Positions 53,036 to 64,000 of a DNA stretch of 64,000 nt are shown piece after piece; position 1 is the stretch's first letter, and every line of letters starts with the position of its first letter. Under the pieces are notes generated by a model that was given only the letters and a program-made list of their open reading frames with translations, did not search any database and had not been told where the DNA came from. The translations under genes and the position numbers were made by a program. Where the stretch lies: contig NC_063160.1 of NCBI RefSeq assembly GCF_020921035.1, forward strand, positions 20,867,595 through 20,931,594. Reading direction: 5' to 3'. The stretch comes from Rhodamnia argentea. Taxonomy: Eukaryota; Streptophyta; Magnoliopsida; Myrtales; Myrtaceae.

Positions 53036-53575
53036 ACGGGATTTATTCTGCCAACGAACATATAAGCCATTGTAACCATGAGGCCCAGCTAGGTGGCAAT
53101 ACTGAGCCATTTAGCCGGTAGATTGACATGCATGCTGTTAAGACTACCGTTGGGTCTTTTGAGCCACAGGTCCAGCTTTTATTGGGGCCAGAGATTAGGC
53201 TTGCTGCCGCTGCGCCAGATAGTCGTTTAGCCGTCTCCACTGAATACCTAAACGAGCTCCGCCATGACTTTGCCGCCTGATAAGAAGCTAATACTGCACA
53301 CCAACAGTTTACCAAGTACATTCCAGGTTTCTGAGTACCTAAAATAAATACATACAAATAATTTACCGACGGTGATGACAATCATCATTACATTAATCAG
53401 CCCGATCATAACTTATTTCTTAAATAATATATGAACCAAGAAGGGGAGGCTCGTGATGTAAAGGTGGTTCATCCCATCTCTTTCAATAAAAGAATCGATG
53501 CAGACCCAACCGAACACGCAAGATGCATGTGACACACCAATCCATCATTTATATTGGGTAAATATACAGTAGGAA

Positions 53576-56500
53576 TCAGAAATCATCCTCGTCACTGGCC
53601 AATGCAAACGAGAATGGATGGAACTTATAACCATTTCCCTCGTAAAACTTGTTTTGGAACTCCACCCAGTGAAGTCTCAGGGCATGCAAGAAAGCACTGA
53701 GGGTCTCCATCACCAGCAACACGCCGACAGTTGCAAAGATAAAGATGATGATGCCAACAATGAGAATGATCACATTGTTGAACCTGCAACACATCATACC
53801 AGCTTCCAAATATCACAAATCTGATGCAATAACTCAACAGAAATTCTTCATTCAAGCACCCATTATTTCAGCTACAGCTACTGCTTTCGTCGCATGTAGC
53901 ATGTTATCCCCTTGTGTTCCAAGGGGCGTGGAAGCTCTTTTCCAAGGTAATTAATGCCCCCAAGATCTTTAAAATACCATGTATAGAGTTTCCAGCAAAA
54001 AACTATCTTAAAGACCAGTGCAGAAAGTCAAATGGGCAGGAACAAGTCCACACGCGGCATAAACCCATGTCACTTGCCTATGTATTCCGTAAACATCCCA
54101 AGTGAACCTCATAACAAACTATGACTAGCAAGATGAGAAGGCAAAACGAATGAGCAAGCTTACCCCCAAGCAAGCAGCAGAACCTTCTCATAGAACACGC
54201 TTGACAACTCTGAGTGGGCGAGACTAAACAAATATTGTAAAGTAAGAAGTCAAATTAGCCACTATTTTGTCTGCAGGAAAATATACATTAATGCGACAGA
54301 ACAGAGGTTCAGAATATTGCTAGATGGAGACTGAGAATTGACACAGGTCCAAGCAGCATACCTAAGTGCCCACAGACGAAGATATGAAGCTGTATTGGAG
54401 ACTGCCCCAAGTACAAATTCAATGGTATGTATAAGCTGGTGGACAAAGATTTCACTAAATTCGAATTCTTCATGATCCCCATGGGCATCAGGGGTTGTTT
54501 CCAACTGAAAGCTGTGCTCTGTGGTCTCCAGTGGCATGTACGAATTTCCTCGGTGCCTCTGCAAGATGAAAATCAGGACCAATTAGAATATGTGCAGAGT
54601 CCAAATATCAAATAAATATAATTAGTTGGCTAAGGTGAAAAGAAAAACAGACCTCTTCATGTTGCTTTTTCAGAAGAAAGGGCTTTGGAAGCAGCATCCA
54701 TGGCACGGAAATGAGTGCCAGCAATAGCAGCACAAGCTGGCAATAAACCAATATAAATGAGGATATTCACATCTGATAAATCTGATAGGTCGATTATTGT
54801 GACATGATAGGTGCCAGTCGGAACAAAGATTACCTGCACCGTTTTCTGGCCAGGGAAAAGCTGATTCTCACCCAAGTCATCAGTAGGGCTTAGGAACATG
54901 TAAATCATTATGTGGTATAGATCAGCTTGTGAACCAGTGCACCATTTCACGATGACTAGGATGGATAGGTACCCAAACAAACTATTTAGAAATATCATCT
55001 GGGGAATAAATTGGAACCTGAGACAATGCATTAACAAAGCATCATTTCATTTATATCGAAAACTTTAAAGAGAGATGTATCAGAGCTAAAATAGCTCAAA
55101 AAAGATTTTAAAAAGAGATCAAGCCTGAAGCTTGCAATATCAAAGACTACAATTACCAGATATTGATGCAATTGCCAAAGAATTTAGCATTGAAATAGCT
55201 CAATATGATTCCAAGATTCATTTGGGCCACACCAAGCAGAATCGACATTTTCATCTTCAAAGAATTAAGAAATGGCAGCTCGCTTCTTGTGCCATGCCAG
55301 GCAGGATCCACACCAAACGGGTATGTGTCACGAACTTTAATTAAGCCCACTGTCGTAGCATCCCTGTGAAACAACACTAGATGTGAAAAAGCAAATATGC
55401 TGTAGAAGCAAGACGAACAATTTATGATATTACTGGATGTCAAAAGATACATCCACAAACCTGCAAGACAAATCACGGCATGCATATGCCGACGGACCAA
55501 ATAGTTCAAATGGAACTGAAAAGAACTCATTGTAGATCAAACCGGTGTAGATTGAGAAGATTGCCATCATCAGAATAACATAACGGCCACCAAAGGTCAT
55601 CTCTGTGATGTCTCCAAGTTTCTGTTATTGCCAATATAAGTGAAATCATTAACTTCATGCAATACAATTAACGACAAGTACCAACCGGAACACGAAAAGC
55701 ACCACTTCAGCTGCTATTTCACGATTTTAATGGCGTCCTTGATGGGCAAACTAATGAAGGCTTAATTTGATATAAAATAACAAATTTGGGCATCTCCTTT
55801 CAACATGGTATTCTTATGGAGAGCATTTAGTTTGTGTTTTTTTGGGGATATTTAACGAAAATAGACGAACACGAGAAAAGTATCATTTGGGATTTTGTTC
55901 TGAAATTTTGTCATGGCTCTATCCAAAAAGGCAACAATGCATATAGATAAACGACTCTCGCATAAGCTTTAAAAACTAGTGGACTTCAGAATAGAAGACA
56001 CAAAGTTCACAAAAGAAAATGTTTTCAATTCATCTATTTGTTTGGCTCATCACTAACAAGTGGATAGTCTCCAAATCTGAAACTTTTGATTGTATTTTCC
56101 ATAACATGTAAAACAGACAATATTGAAAATGAGCATTAGTCCCAGGTCACATGAAGACATTATGCTCACTACATGATGATTTAACCAAACAAACAGTCCT
56201 TGAGCAAGTTTAAATTATCAGACAATCAAGCTTAAGGATCTTATCTCAAATTTAAGGAACCTGCCTTGCCATTGTTGATAAAGGATATAAAAGAAGGTTC
56301 AACGAGTTCCCACACGAGGCACCTTTCTATAATTCTCCAGAAAAGCAAAGACAAGGAACATTTTTGAAAATTTGTTGGAACTAAGATACAAGATATAATG
56401 TGAATTTGAATATTACCTGACCAGAAAGCTTCTTTTCCCTAAATATGAACATTAATGATGCAAGTAATAGGCAAATTCCATGTCCCCAGTCACCAAACAT

Positions 56501-59500
56501 GACAGCAAATAGAAAAGGGAATGTAACTATGGTGTATACTCCAGGATTTGCTTCCTGATATCTAGCCACCCTGCATAATCAAGAGAAGAAGCAACCTTAT
56601 CAGCATGCAACTGAATTTCACAGAGCATATCAGACAAATGGAGAGACACGAGACTTCAACTAGCAAAAAACAACAAATGAGAATACTACCACACGATTCT
56701 ATTAGTCAGATAACATTTAAGACTTCAGAAATGCCATACGTTAATCCCTGTGTAGTTCAAAGTTTTTGAAAACTCACCCATATGCGTCAACAATTTCCTG
56801 GAATGCTGAAGTAAATTTGTTTGTCCGGAAGTATGTCGGCGGCAACTCCTTCGTCTGCAAAACCTGGAAAATGGCTCCAACTTGAGCATTGGAGTCAAAT
56901 GCAGCTCGCTGCAATGCATCCTGAATCTGCAACAAGTCCAAAGTTTGCCCAGCACCAATATTAAGATGATTACCTTCTTTATCACCCCCTACTAATAGAC
57001 ATATTAGAGTGCCACAAAAACCTGTTTTGTCGCAAATACAGGACACCAGCCCTCTGCAACAAGACATTTCTTTGTCACATCAAGGCTAAGCATATTTAAT
57101 GTGTGATAGATAGCCTTCTCCTTCCGCACCTTCAGGATTAAAAAGAAATATTAGGCAACGGACCCATCTGTCCATCCTAAAGAACAAAACTTTTCTTAAA
57201 GATCTGAAATAATTGTGCCAATGTAAAATTGGGAGACAAATCAAAATAGAAATTGTCAGTCAGTAAACTGTGACCCATTTATAACAAGATACTTTCGATA
57301 CAATATTGTTAAGCTTGCTAATAACATAATTAAGCATATCTCTGTTGTAATAATTACGCCTACCAAGCGGCTCCACTGCTCATATTGATCTCCAATGGTC
57401 TGCAACAAGTTGCCACGATGTGCAAGTCCAGCATCAATAGTGGTCTTCAGTTCTGAAAGCCTCCCCATAACCTAATCAAGATCACACTTGAATGTGAACA
57501 ACTGTATGCTTGGAGCTAATGCTCAAGAAGGAGATGATGTTTCAATCTTCAACAATCTCACAAAGCCATATTTACAACACAAAATCAATCAACAGAAGGC
57601 ATTAGACAACCATCATAAATAGAAATAGTATCATTAGCAAGATGGATGTCATTCTGGCAGTGGCGCCCTAGTAAAACTGACCATAAATGGCAGTGCAGAG
57701 AATAGGACAAAATGGAGGAAAGAGAGGAGGAGATGATTCTAATTAATAAATATATAAAACAATATGAGCACTCAGAATACCTCTGTAATCATTTGAGCTT
57801 GTTTTCCTAAGTCCTCACTGAAAGGGTAGCGATTAGCTCCGAAAGCTTCACATATTTTCAGGATCTTATTCTTCGCTCTTTCTCCAGAATAGAAAACCAA
57901 AAAAATATTCTTCTCAACCTGAAAATTGACATCTCGAGTCAGGGGAAAGAAACGCCATCAAACCAGAAATATGCCCATAAGGACATGACTTAAATCGTCC
58001 ATTAATTCAATATAACACAGGGACACAGCATCATGCAAGCATATAAAGTAAAATCCTCCCCGAACATTGTAAAAACTAAGTTTGAAACAAAAGCCCGCAC
58101 TATATGCCATAAGATACAGGAACATATGTCTACTCCATAGTCCATAAACCCCCAAACCAAATTAAATGTTCAGAGATTTATTTATCTAACTGATCGACTT
58201 GTAAATCAATCGCTTCATAACGCGATCAAACATCTACCCTCAATTGGAGTGAAAGCAAGCCACTACCATCCTCGAGCAAGGCATGGTTTTCCCTTCTTAG
58301 ATATATACTATGGATGACCCACAATTAGGACATAATAGAAGTATAAAATCAACACAATAGCACTTGATACCATCAGATTAGTTCTCTGTTTGGGACATTG
58401 GGGAAATGGGGAGATTGATTGTAATTACATAAATTTTAAAAATTCTGGGGAGGGGAATGGAGGGAAATTTAAAATCTTTAGGCATTTTTTCTTCATTTTC
58501 ATCTCTTAGGCATCTTCCAAACATAGCCCGATGGTTTTGGGAATCAGATGGCATAAACTCAGTTTATGACCAGCATCTGCAACATCCAGAATCCTATTAT
58601 GTCATGTCTCTCTCCCCCTCTCTCTCCCCAACAACCAAAAAAAAGCAAAATAGAAGTAACAGAACGCAAAAAACGAACGGCTTACAGAAATTAGCGGAAA
58701 AAACGGTGAAGTCAGAACTGGAAACATTGGATAATACTACTGCTGCCAATAGTTTACATCTCACAGATCAGTACAACCTCACCTTTTCACCTGAAGCAGG
58801 ATCCATAACGGGCTCTTCAATCTCTGCCTGCTTCAAGAACACATTACCCCTGGTAGCACGAAATAAGATCCTCTCAAATGCCATGGATTTTTCTCGAGGG
58901 ACAAGTCCACAGAGAAACCCCAACTTCATTTGCTTCGACGCATCGGTTGCCATTTCCTTCAAAACGGTTTAACGAATTATTAAAGGAAGAGTAAGTTTAA
59001 TTACTTAGATGGCTCCAAGAACTCCTAACTGAGCTTTATATACCTGATCACGTAATAAAGGTGTGTCTACGGATTCTTCACCGGTATGCTGCGATTCTAT
59101 CTCTCTATGCTGTGCTGTGGCAATGCTATGAGCTGAGTGAAAAAATTCACCAACCTAGAAGAAACAGAATTACAACTCCTGTAATTTCAGATTAATATCA
59201 ATTTTATACACACATAAAAAAATAGACCCTAATCTCCATATATAGTCAGGAAAGAATCTACAGCAACAAAAAGAATTTGACACCATATCTATGTCCACGC
59301 AAGCGTGCTTGTCATGCAGGCAGCTGTAAAATATGAATATTTTAGGAGAAGTCAGGACAGGTTGATAGTTTCTCCTCCATGCACATCAATAAGGAACACT
59401 AAAGTATGTAAGATTCATCAGTAAATCTGCACAATTTGCATTTTCTCTTAGGAGGGGAAACTCAAAATTCACAAGTAACAGCACAAACACAGTCTAACTT

Positions 59501-61260
59501 TTATAGTAGGACGAAGCAATACCTTCTGCAGGACAAGCTTATACTCCACCATCTCACTATAAGCACGTTGCAGCTTTTCACCATTTGCATTAATTTCAAC
59601 CAGCTCTGCCTCAAGTTCTCCAAGTTTTGTCTACCAAAAACAAACTACCATTGTGAGTAATAATGGCAGATTCATAGTTAACCAGACCAAGGAAAATCCA
59701 ATATACCTCCAGATCATCCACATTGCTATCAGCTAGGGTAGTAGATTTGATAGAAGGCACCACACCTGCCTTTGACATTTGCTCCTTGAAAAAGCGTAAT
59801 TTGCGTGCCATCTCTCCACATCTTTTAATCTTCATCAATATTTTGTGAACAACAAACAACTCGCCGTGAGAGAAAGGAATACACAAATCTTAGACCGTAA
59901 TTAATACGTAGGATCAGAATCTTAGACCAAAGTTTCTAACAGCTTGACCCAGAACTTTTAAATTTAACAGACGACAATCGCTAGAAAACAGAAGACGAAG
60001 TGAAGGAAATCAGAGTTGGCAACAATGATATTAAGCTGTAAATGACGAAGGCTTCTGTACCTGAGCAGCATAAGTCCTTTGGAAGGGGCTTTTGTCTGCA
60101 TTGAGCTGAAAAGGACAATTTTATCAAAATACTCAGCCACAGATCATATAACACATCTAACTGAAAAGTTGCAAATAGAACATGAAAAGGAGAGATCATA
60201 TGTCTTCCCTAAACATTGTGATCACATTTGCTTGTCCGGCACTATAATGAATCAAAGATGACAGTTGATATGTAACTCATGTAACATAAGCTTGATATGT
60301 CATATCATCTGACAAGTAAAGGAAATAATTCTCCTGCAGAATTCTCGCCACAAATGAGAATCCATTTTCGAAAATTTGGAGCCACGTGGTATAAATAACC
60401 GAGACACAATGATCAATAGTTACATACCAGAGCTCATGTGTGATATCCCCAACGTTCATTGTTTCATATCATCATTTCTGAATCACACATGGAAGATGTA
60501 CCAACTTTTCTAGCTTCTATTTGTTTTCCTTGTTCTCCTTCACTTATTAAGTAAGTACCAGATACAGATCTCCATATCAAGTAGTGCGCCATCCAGAAAC
60601 TCTTTACAAATTTCCAGAAACTCTACACAACTAAGATGCCGATACTCAGATATTACGCCAATAGTTTCTCTGAGTACGACTAGATTACTACCAGCATAAG
60701 GAATTCCTAGAACAGCTCAATTAAACGGCCTCAGCCACACAAAAGATACCGCACCAAATGAACTAGCAATTCAATTGAAGCAAATCAAGCGCATCAATCC
60801 GACTCCACGCAAACAATTAGCAATTCCTAAAACTGAATCAACTGAAGTGTCCGAAAGCCTAAAATTCACCCTCGAAACCTAACATGTCCACAAATGACAG
60901 AAGGCGACAGCAAAAACCCTCGCCGATCGCGAAAGCCATCCATCAGCAGCAAGGACGGGGAAAAACAAATGGAATCCAAATGGCGGCGAAGCGAGAAAAG
61001 GAGCGGTCGAGCAATCCCAAAGAGAACAAACAATCGAATCGGAGACGAGGAACAGAAGCAGGAAGAGGAGGAAGAAGAAGAAGAAGAAGAAGAAGAGAAG
61101 TACGGACATCCTTCAATTGGAGGAGGCCGAGGTCGCCGAGGTAGGAGACGGTGAGGTGAGCGGACTCCACGGGGATGACGACCTGGACCAACTGCATCGG
61201 CTCCGACCTGAATAGATCCATCGGAGGACAACATCCTCCGCCGCCGCGCCTCTCTCCCAT
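53576..61260 (-). CDS. VHA-a3: V-type H+-ATPase subunit a (VHA-a2/a3-like), 823 aa, 18 exons
   Basis: Exons (minus order): 61108-61260, 60061-60105, 59707-59829, 59523-59630, 59044-59154, 58793-58966, 57781-57918, 57364-57471, 57022-57129, 56778-56926, 56417-56570, 55461-55621, 55157-55363, 54834-55017, 54653-54736, 54362-54558, 54164-54223, 53576-53783 (2472 nt). The N-terminal cytosolic half has [58 protein letters not shown] and coiled-coil stretches. The membrane half starts near [15 protein letters not shown] and ends near [20 protein letters not shown]. The proton-translocating arginine is R730 in [15 protein letters not shown]. Subunit a forms the Vo half-channel that pumps H+ into the vacuole. 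The close match to Arabidopsis VHA-a3 (821 aa) suggests a tonoplast isoform; a2 and a3 cannot be separated here. The exon 1 donor (GAT before gtccgt) is inferred from frame. Confidence 0.95.
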
Positions 61261-62112
61261 TACCGCGAATCCTCAACCCTCGGCCCTTCTCGATTCCTCT
61301 CTCGCCTCAATCTACGGCTCTCTACGCACACCGCGCCAGCGTAAATATCAACCCCGTCCTGTACACAAGCAGGCAGAGAGAGAGAGAGAGGCAATGGATC
61401 GATCTCAGTGTCGCGAGGAACTGAGATGGCTTGGAGTCTAGCACCACACGACGTTTCTTCCCTGGCTCTCTCCTTGATTCATATCTTATTATTTATTTTG
61501 TCTGTCGGATTTTATTTTTTTTATTTTTTATTTTTCCCTCTTTATTGTCCGCTCTTACGTGTTGTTTTTCTCTTTGGTCTTGGACTGGGCCGCGACCGAG
61601 GTTTTGTTTCGTGTTGCCCGGGGCTAGTAAATTTGTGTCCCCATTATCATGATTCGGCCATGCGGTTCGTATCCAAGGTAAAGGTAATTACAACATCAAG
61701 GTAATTACAACATCGTTTTAATCTCAGTCGTGTCTATAAAGAAATCAAGCTATAATTTTTTCCTTAATTTTATCGCATCCTAAATAATTTTTTTCTTTCT
61801 TTTTGGTCGGAGATAATTTTTTCTTAATGAGGGCGTTTTATGTACCGAAACTGTAATGTGCTTTGTTTATAAATGAATAATAGGATTAATCTTAAATACA
61901 TGGCTTGCGTGATCTTCCTGTGCACAGCCCACATCCATCCATGACATATAATTGCTTAAGGAAAATCCCCTGCTATCATTTTTATAGGTGGTGAATAGCA
62001 GTAATTACAAGGCTAAGGATTGCAAGAAAAAAAGAGGCTCCTTACTAACCTAATAATTCACGGAAAATATACCTCAAGTTGAGGCACCCCACTTTACAAC
62101 TATGCAGTGCCA
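61261..62112. other. VHA-a 5' leader/promoter region
   Basis: C/T-rich on the minus strand with a short GA run (61376-61390), typical of a leader. Farther out is AT-rich spacer. A core promoter is expected within about 250 bp of the start but was not pinpointed. Confidence 0.45.
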
Positions 62113-62505
62113 ATGCTGACACGCGATAGGTCATTTCTCAAAAAATAGAGAATTCCGACAAGTTTGGGACATGTTGTGTATTAAATGTATATTTTTTTCA
62201 CTATCAGTCACAATTAGGTTTTTATTTTGGGTTAGCTGGGTATATTAATTTCGGAATGACCGGATATCTGACTTAAGCAAATATGCTTTTGATAAATTGA
62301 TATTTTGATCCATAATTTATTGATAATGTTTAAAATTAACCCCCTGTTTGAAGAAAGAACGTGTCGAAATGCTGGACTCGAGTGTAGCTGGCGTGTCGGG
62401 AGCTCTGACCACGTGTCGGTCGCATGTAAAAGAGTGTCGAAATGTCGGAGAGAATCGAATATGACACAATACGAAGGCCCTCGAAGAGTGTTAGTGCTTC
62501 GTAAC
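62113..62505. mobile_element. Dispersed repeat, copy 2
   Basis: Second copy of the repeat found inside PAP relic G (46541-47018), with the same motif order but many substitutions and indels. The SINE at 62536 inserted about 15 bp beyond its right end. Confidence 0.68.
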
Positions 62506-62535
62506 TTTATAAGGAGGAAAATAACTTTTATTGTT

Positions 62536-62738
62536 TTTTTTTTTTGATAATCGAGGTGTCCGCGCGGCCGGCGAGCTTGCGCTCAAACCAGCGGTGAAGC
62601 ACGACTAGTCCTCGGGGGCAACTGCAGAACCCCACCACCACGGTGCCCGGGTAAAACACTGGCATCACGAAGTTTTGAACCCGTAACCTCTCGTGAAAGG
62701 AACCGAGCGCAAACCATCGCGGCTACCAGCCGGTGGGT
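62536..62738 (-). mobile_element. tRNA-derived SINE with perfect 16-bp TSD
   Basis: Read on the minus strand: a tRNA-like head with an A-box-like TAGCCGCGATGG (62714-62725), a B box GTTCAAAAC (62672-62680) matching GWTCRANNC, a ~200-bp GC-rich body, and a poly(A) tail (poly(T) from about 62536 on the plus strand). Flanked by identical AATAACTTTTATTGTT at 62520-62535 and 62739-62754. The structure defines a Pol III-type SINE mobilised by a LINE. The A box is degraded, so this copy is probably silent. The perfect TSD points to a fairly recent insertion. Confidence 0.88.
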
Positions 62739-62754
62739 AATAACTTTTATTGTT

Positions 62755-63700
62755 AATAATATAGAAATGAAAAAAAAGAAAAAAAAATCATTGGAATTAC
62801 GAAATGGCTTATGGAAAATTTGTCTGTATTGAATTGAATCCACAATAATTAAAAAGGATGGATCCATGGGGGCGTCTCGATTAGCACCGGCCTTATCTTC
62901 CCGGGGACAAAGCGAAGCGGGTGGAAACTTCAAATGATGAAGACATGTCGGGAATATGAATGGCCTCAAGGAAAATGCCTCGCCCAGTCTCTTGTTTTCT
63001 TCTTTACCCTTTTTCTTTTTCGTTATAAGGTTATTGCTTCTCGTTTTGAGACTCTTGAAACAATGTCATGCCAACTTAACATCAACTTTAGATGCGTTTA
63101 TTTTACAAGAAATAAAATAATTCGATTCTTAAAAGTAATCGATCGCATTGCTTGAGATAATTAATTAATAAAAAATATTTTTACGAACGAATAAGATGCC
63201 TCATAAGTGTTGAGAAGTCCAATACCTTCACCCGGATAAATTATCAAAATAGAGCCAAGTCTAAGTCCACGGAAGCCAATGAATTATGACCAACTAGGAT
63301 ATATTAACCGTTCTACATCATATTAATTTTCCGATATGGGACTCTTACGTGATACAAATCACGTGTGTAACTCAACAATAAGTTGGAAGGTGAATATGAA
63401 AAAGGCAAGATCACGGTCAATCCAAACTTCCACGCTACGCTCGTGAATTTATCGTGCATTGTCAGTTTTTCTATTGGCCAAAAAGGATAAAAACCTATTC
63501 TTAGCTGCAATCAGATAAGATCAAAAGCATTCTTGCTCCCCTTGCACCGAGAGGAGAGATCACTTATCTAGTCTATCAGATTAATTGTTGGAGGAGACCA
63601 ACACAAGCGGTACTAGCTTCCGCAATGACCATGATTCGTTAGCCTTCTTCGCTCTAGTAAGAGCTCTCGAAACCATAGAATCGAAGAGAGGGGCGAAAAA
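62755..63700. other. AT-rich spacer
   Basis: No gene, RNA or repeat recognised. Short ORFs lack domains. Confidence 0.5.
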
Positions 63701-63710
63701 ATGTATAATG

Positions 63711-63953
63711 GTCTTGTTAACAAGTGTCTTGGTGAAAAGTGCACGAGAAAATGGAAATTGCAGCATTTCCCTAATTATTCAAAGGGTCTTGTTAACGAAT
63801 GTCTCGATTACATTGGTGAAAAGTGGACAAGAAAATGGAAATTGCAGCATTTCCCTAATTATTCAAAGGGTCTTGTTAACGAATGTCTTGATTACATTGG
63901 TGAAAAGTGCACAAGAAAATGGAAATTGCAGCATTTCCCTAATTATTCACTTA
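63711..63953 (+). repeat. 84-bp minisatellite, three units, open in one frame
   Basis: Units at 63711-63785 (75 bp, lacks 9 bp), 63786-63869 (84 bp) and 63870-63953 (84 bp, last bases diverge). All lengths are multiples of three, and the plus frame from 63701 stays open through the array to 63991. Each unit encodes a ~28-residue Lys/Trp-containing repeat (GLVNECLDYIGEKWTRKWKL and HFPNYSK). Copies differ at very few bases. Whether it is translated is unknown; the window ends 9 bp after the stop. Confidence 0.8.
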
Positions 63954-64000
63954 AACAAGTGTCCTACAAGTGGCATCGGGGCACTATTTAACAGATTCCA

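Noticed and set aside
60866..61276. Long minus ORF and Arg/Glu-rich plus ORFs at the VHA-a start
   Set aside because: Shadow frames of VHA-a exon 1 and of a GAA-rich repeat in its intron 1.
63711..63953. Repeats resembling a CRISPR array
   Set aside because: Units are contiguous with no unique spacers, and the genome is eukaryotic; this is a minisatellite.

Overview
This is a nuclear segment of a dicot plant genome. Every recognisable gene is an angiosperm ortholog with many GT-AG introns, spacers are AT-rich, and there are plant-type MITEs, a tRNA-derived SINE, a Ty1/copia remnant and many microsatellites. A woody rosid such as Myrtaceae/Eucalyptus is plausible from overall feel, but nothing in the sequence proves it.

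Layout. (1) 66-8596, plus: an RBM28/Nop4-type nucleolar RNA-binding protein, 18 exons, 961 aa. (2) 8.6-14.3 kb: gene-free and filled by three non-autonomous DNA transposons whose target-site duplications (TSDs) can be read: one hAT-like MITE and two Mutator-like MITEs. (3) 14301-18590, plus: a SHORT LIFE (SHL) type BAH-PHD histone reader, 5 exons, 216 aa. (4) 19.3-47.1 kb, minus: a tandem cluster of purple acid phosphatase (PAP) genes. Three are intact 8-exon genes of 470, 473 and 472 aa (22891-25229, 26169-29449, 38628-41925). Three are pseudogenes (20164-21597, 34680-35215, 36248-37664), and one is a single-exon relic broken by a repeat (46.07-47.13 kb). The cluster is mainly explained by an old ~11 kb duplication, 22.8-33.8 kb against 36.06-47.8 kb. 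A second, smaller duplication copied the 3' part of SHL with its neighbouring PAP gene and left an intron-only SHL fragment at 21.73-22.25 kb. (5) 48312-51821, plus: an RD19/cathepsin-F-like papain-family cysteine protease, 4 exons, 363 aa. (6) 53576-61260, minus: vacuolar H+-ATPase subunit a (VHA-a2/a3 type), 18 exons, 823 aa. (7) 61.3-64 kb: a dispersed repeat, a SINE with a perfect 16-bp TSD, and an in-frame 84-bp minisatellite at the window edge.

The intact genes are unrelated housekeeping or stress functions: ribosome biogenesis, chromatin reading, secreted phosphate scavenging, vacuolar proteolysis and vacuolar acidification. No operon-like logic applies. RD19-like proteases and VHA-a both act at the vacuole, but their adjacency looks coincidental. 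The most informative content is the birth-and-death history of the PAP cluster. Its paralogous blocks act as empty-site controls that date transposon insertions. A recurring class of 16-41 bp poly(A)-ended insertions flanked by TSDs is also notable.

All exon joins were made by eye from splice signals, frame and family knowledge. In each of the six intact genes the summed exon lengths are a multiple of three. No computation or database search was run.
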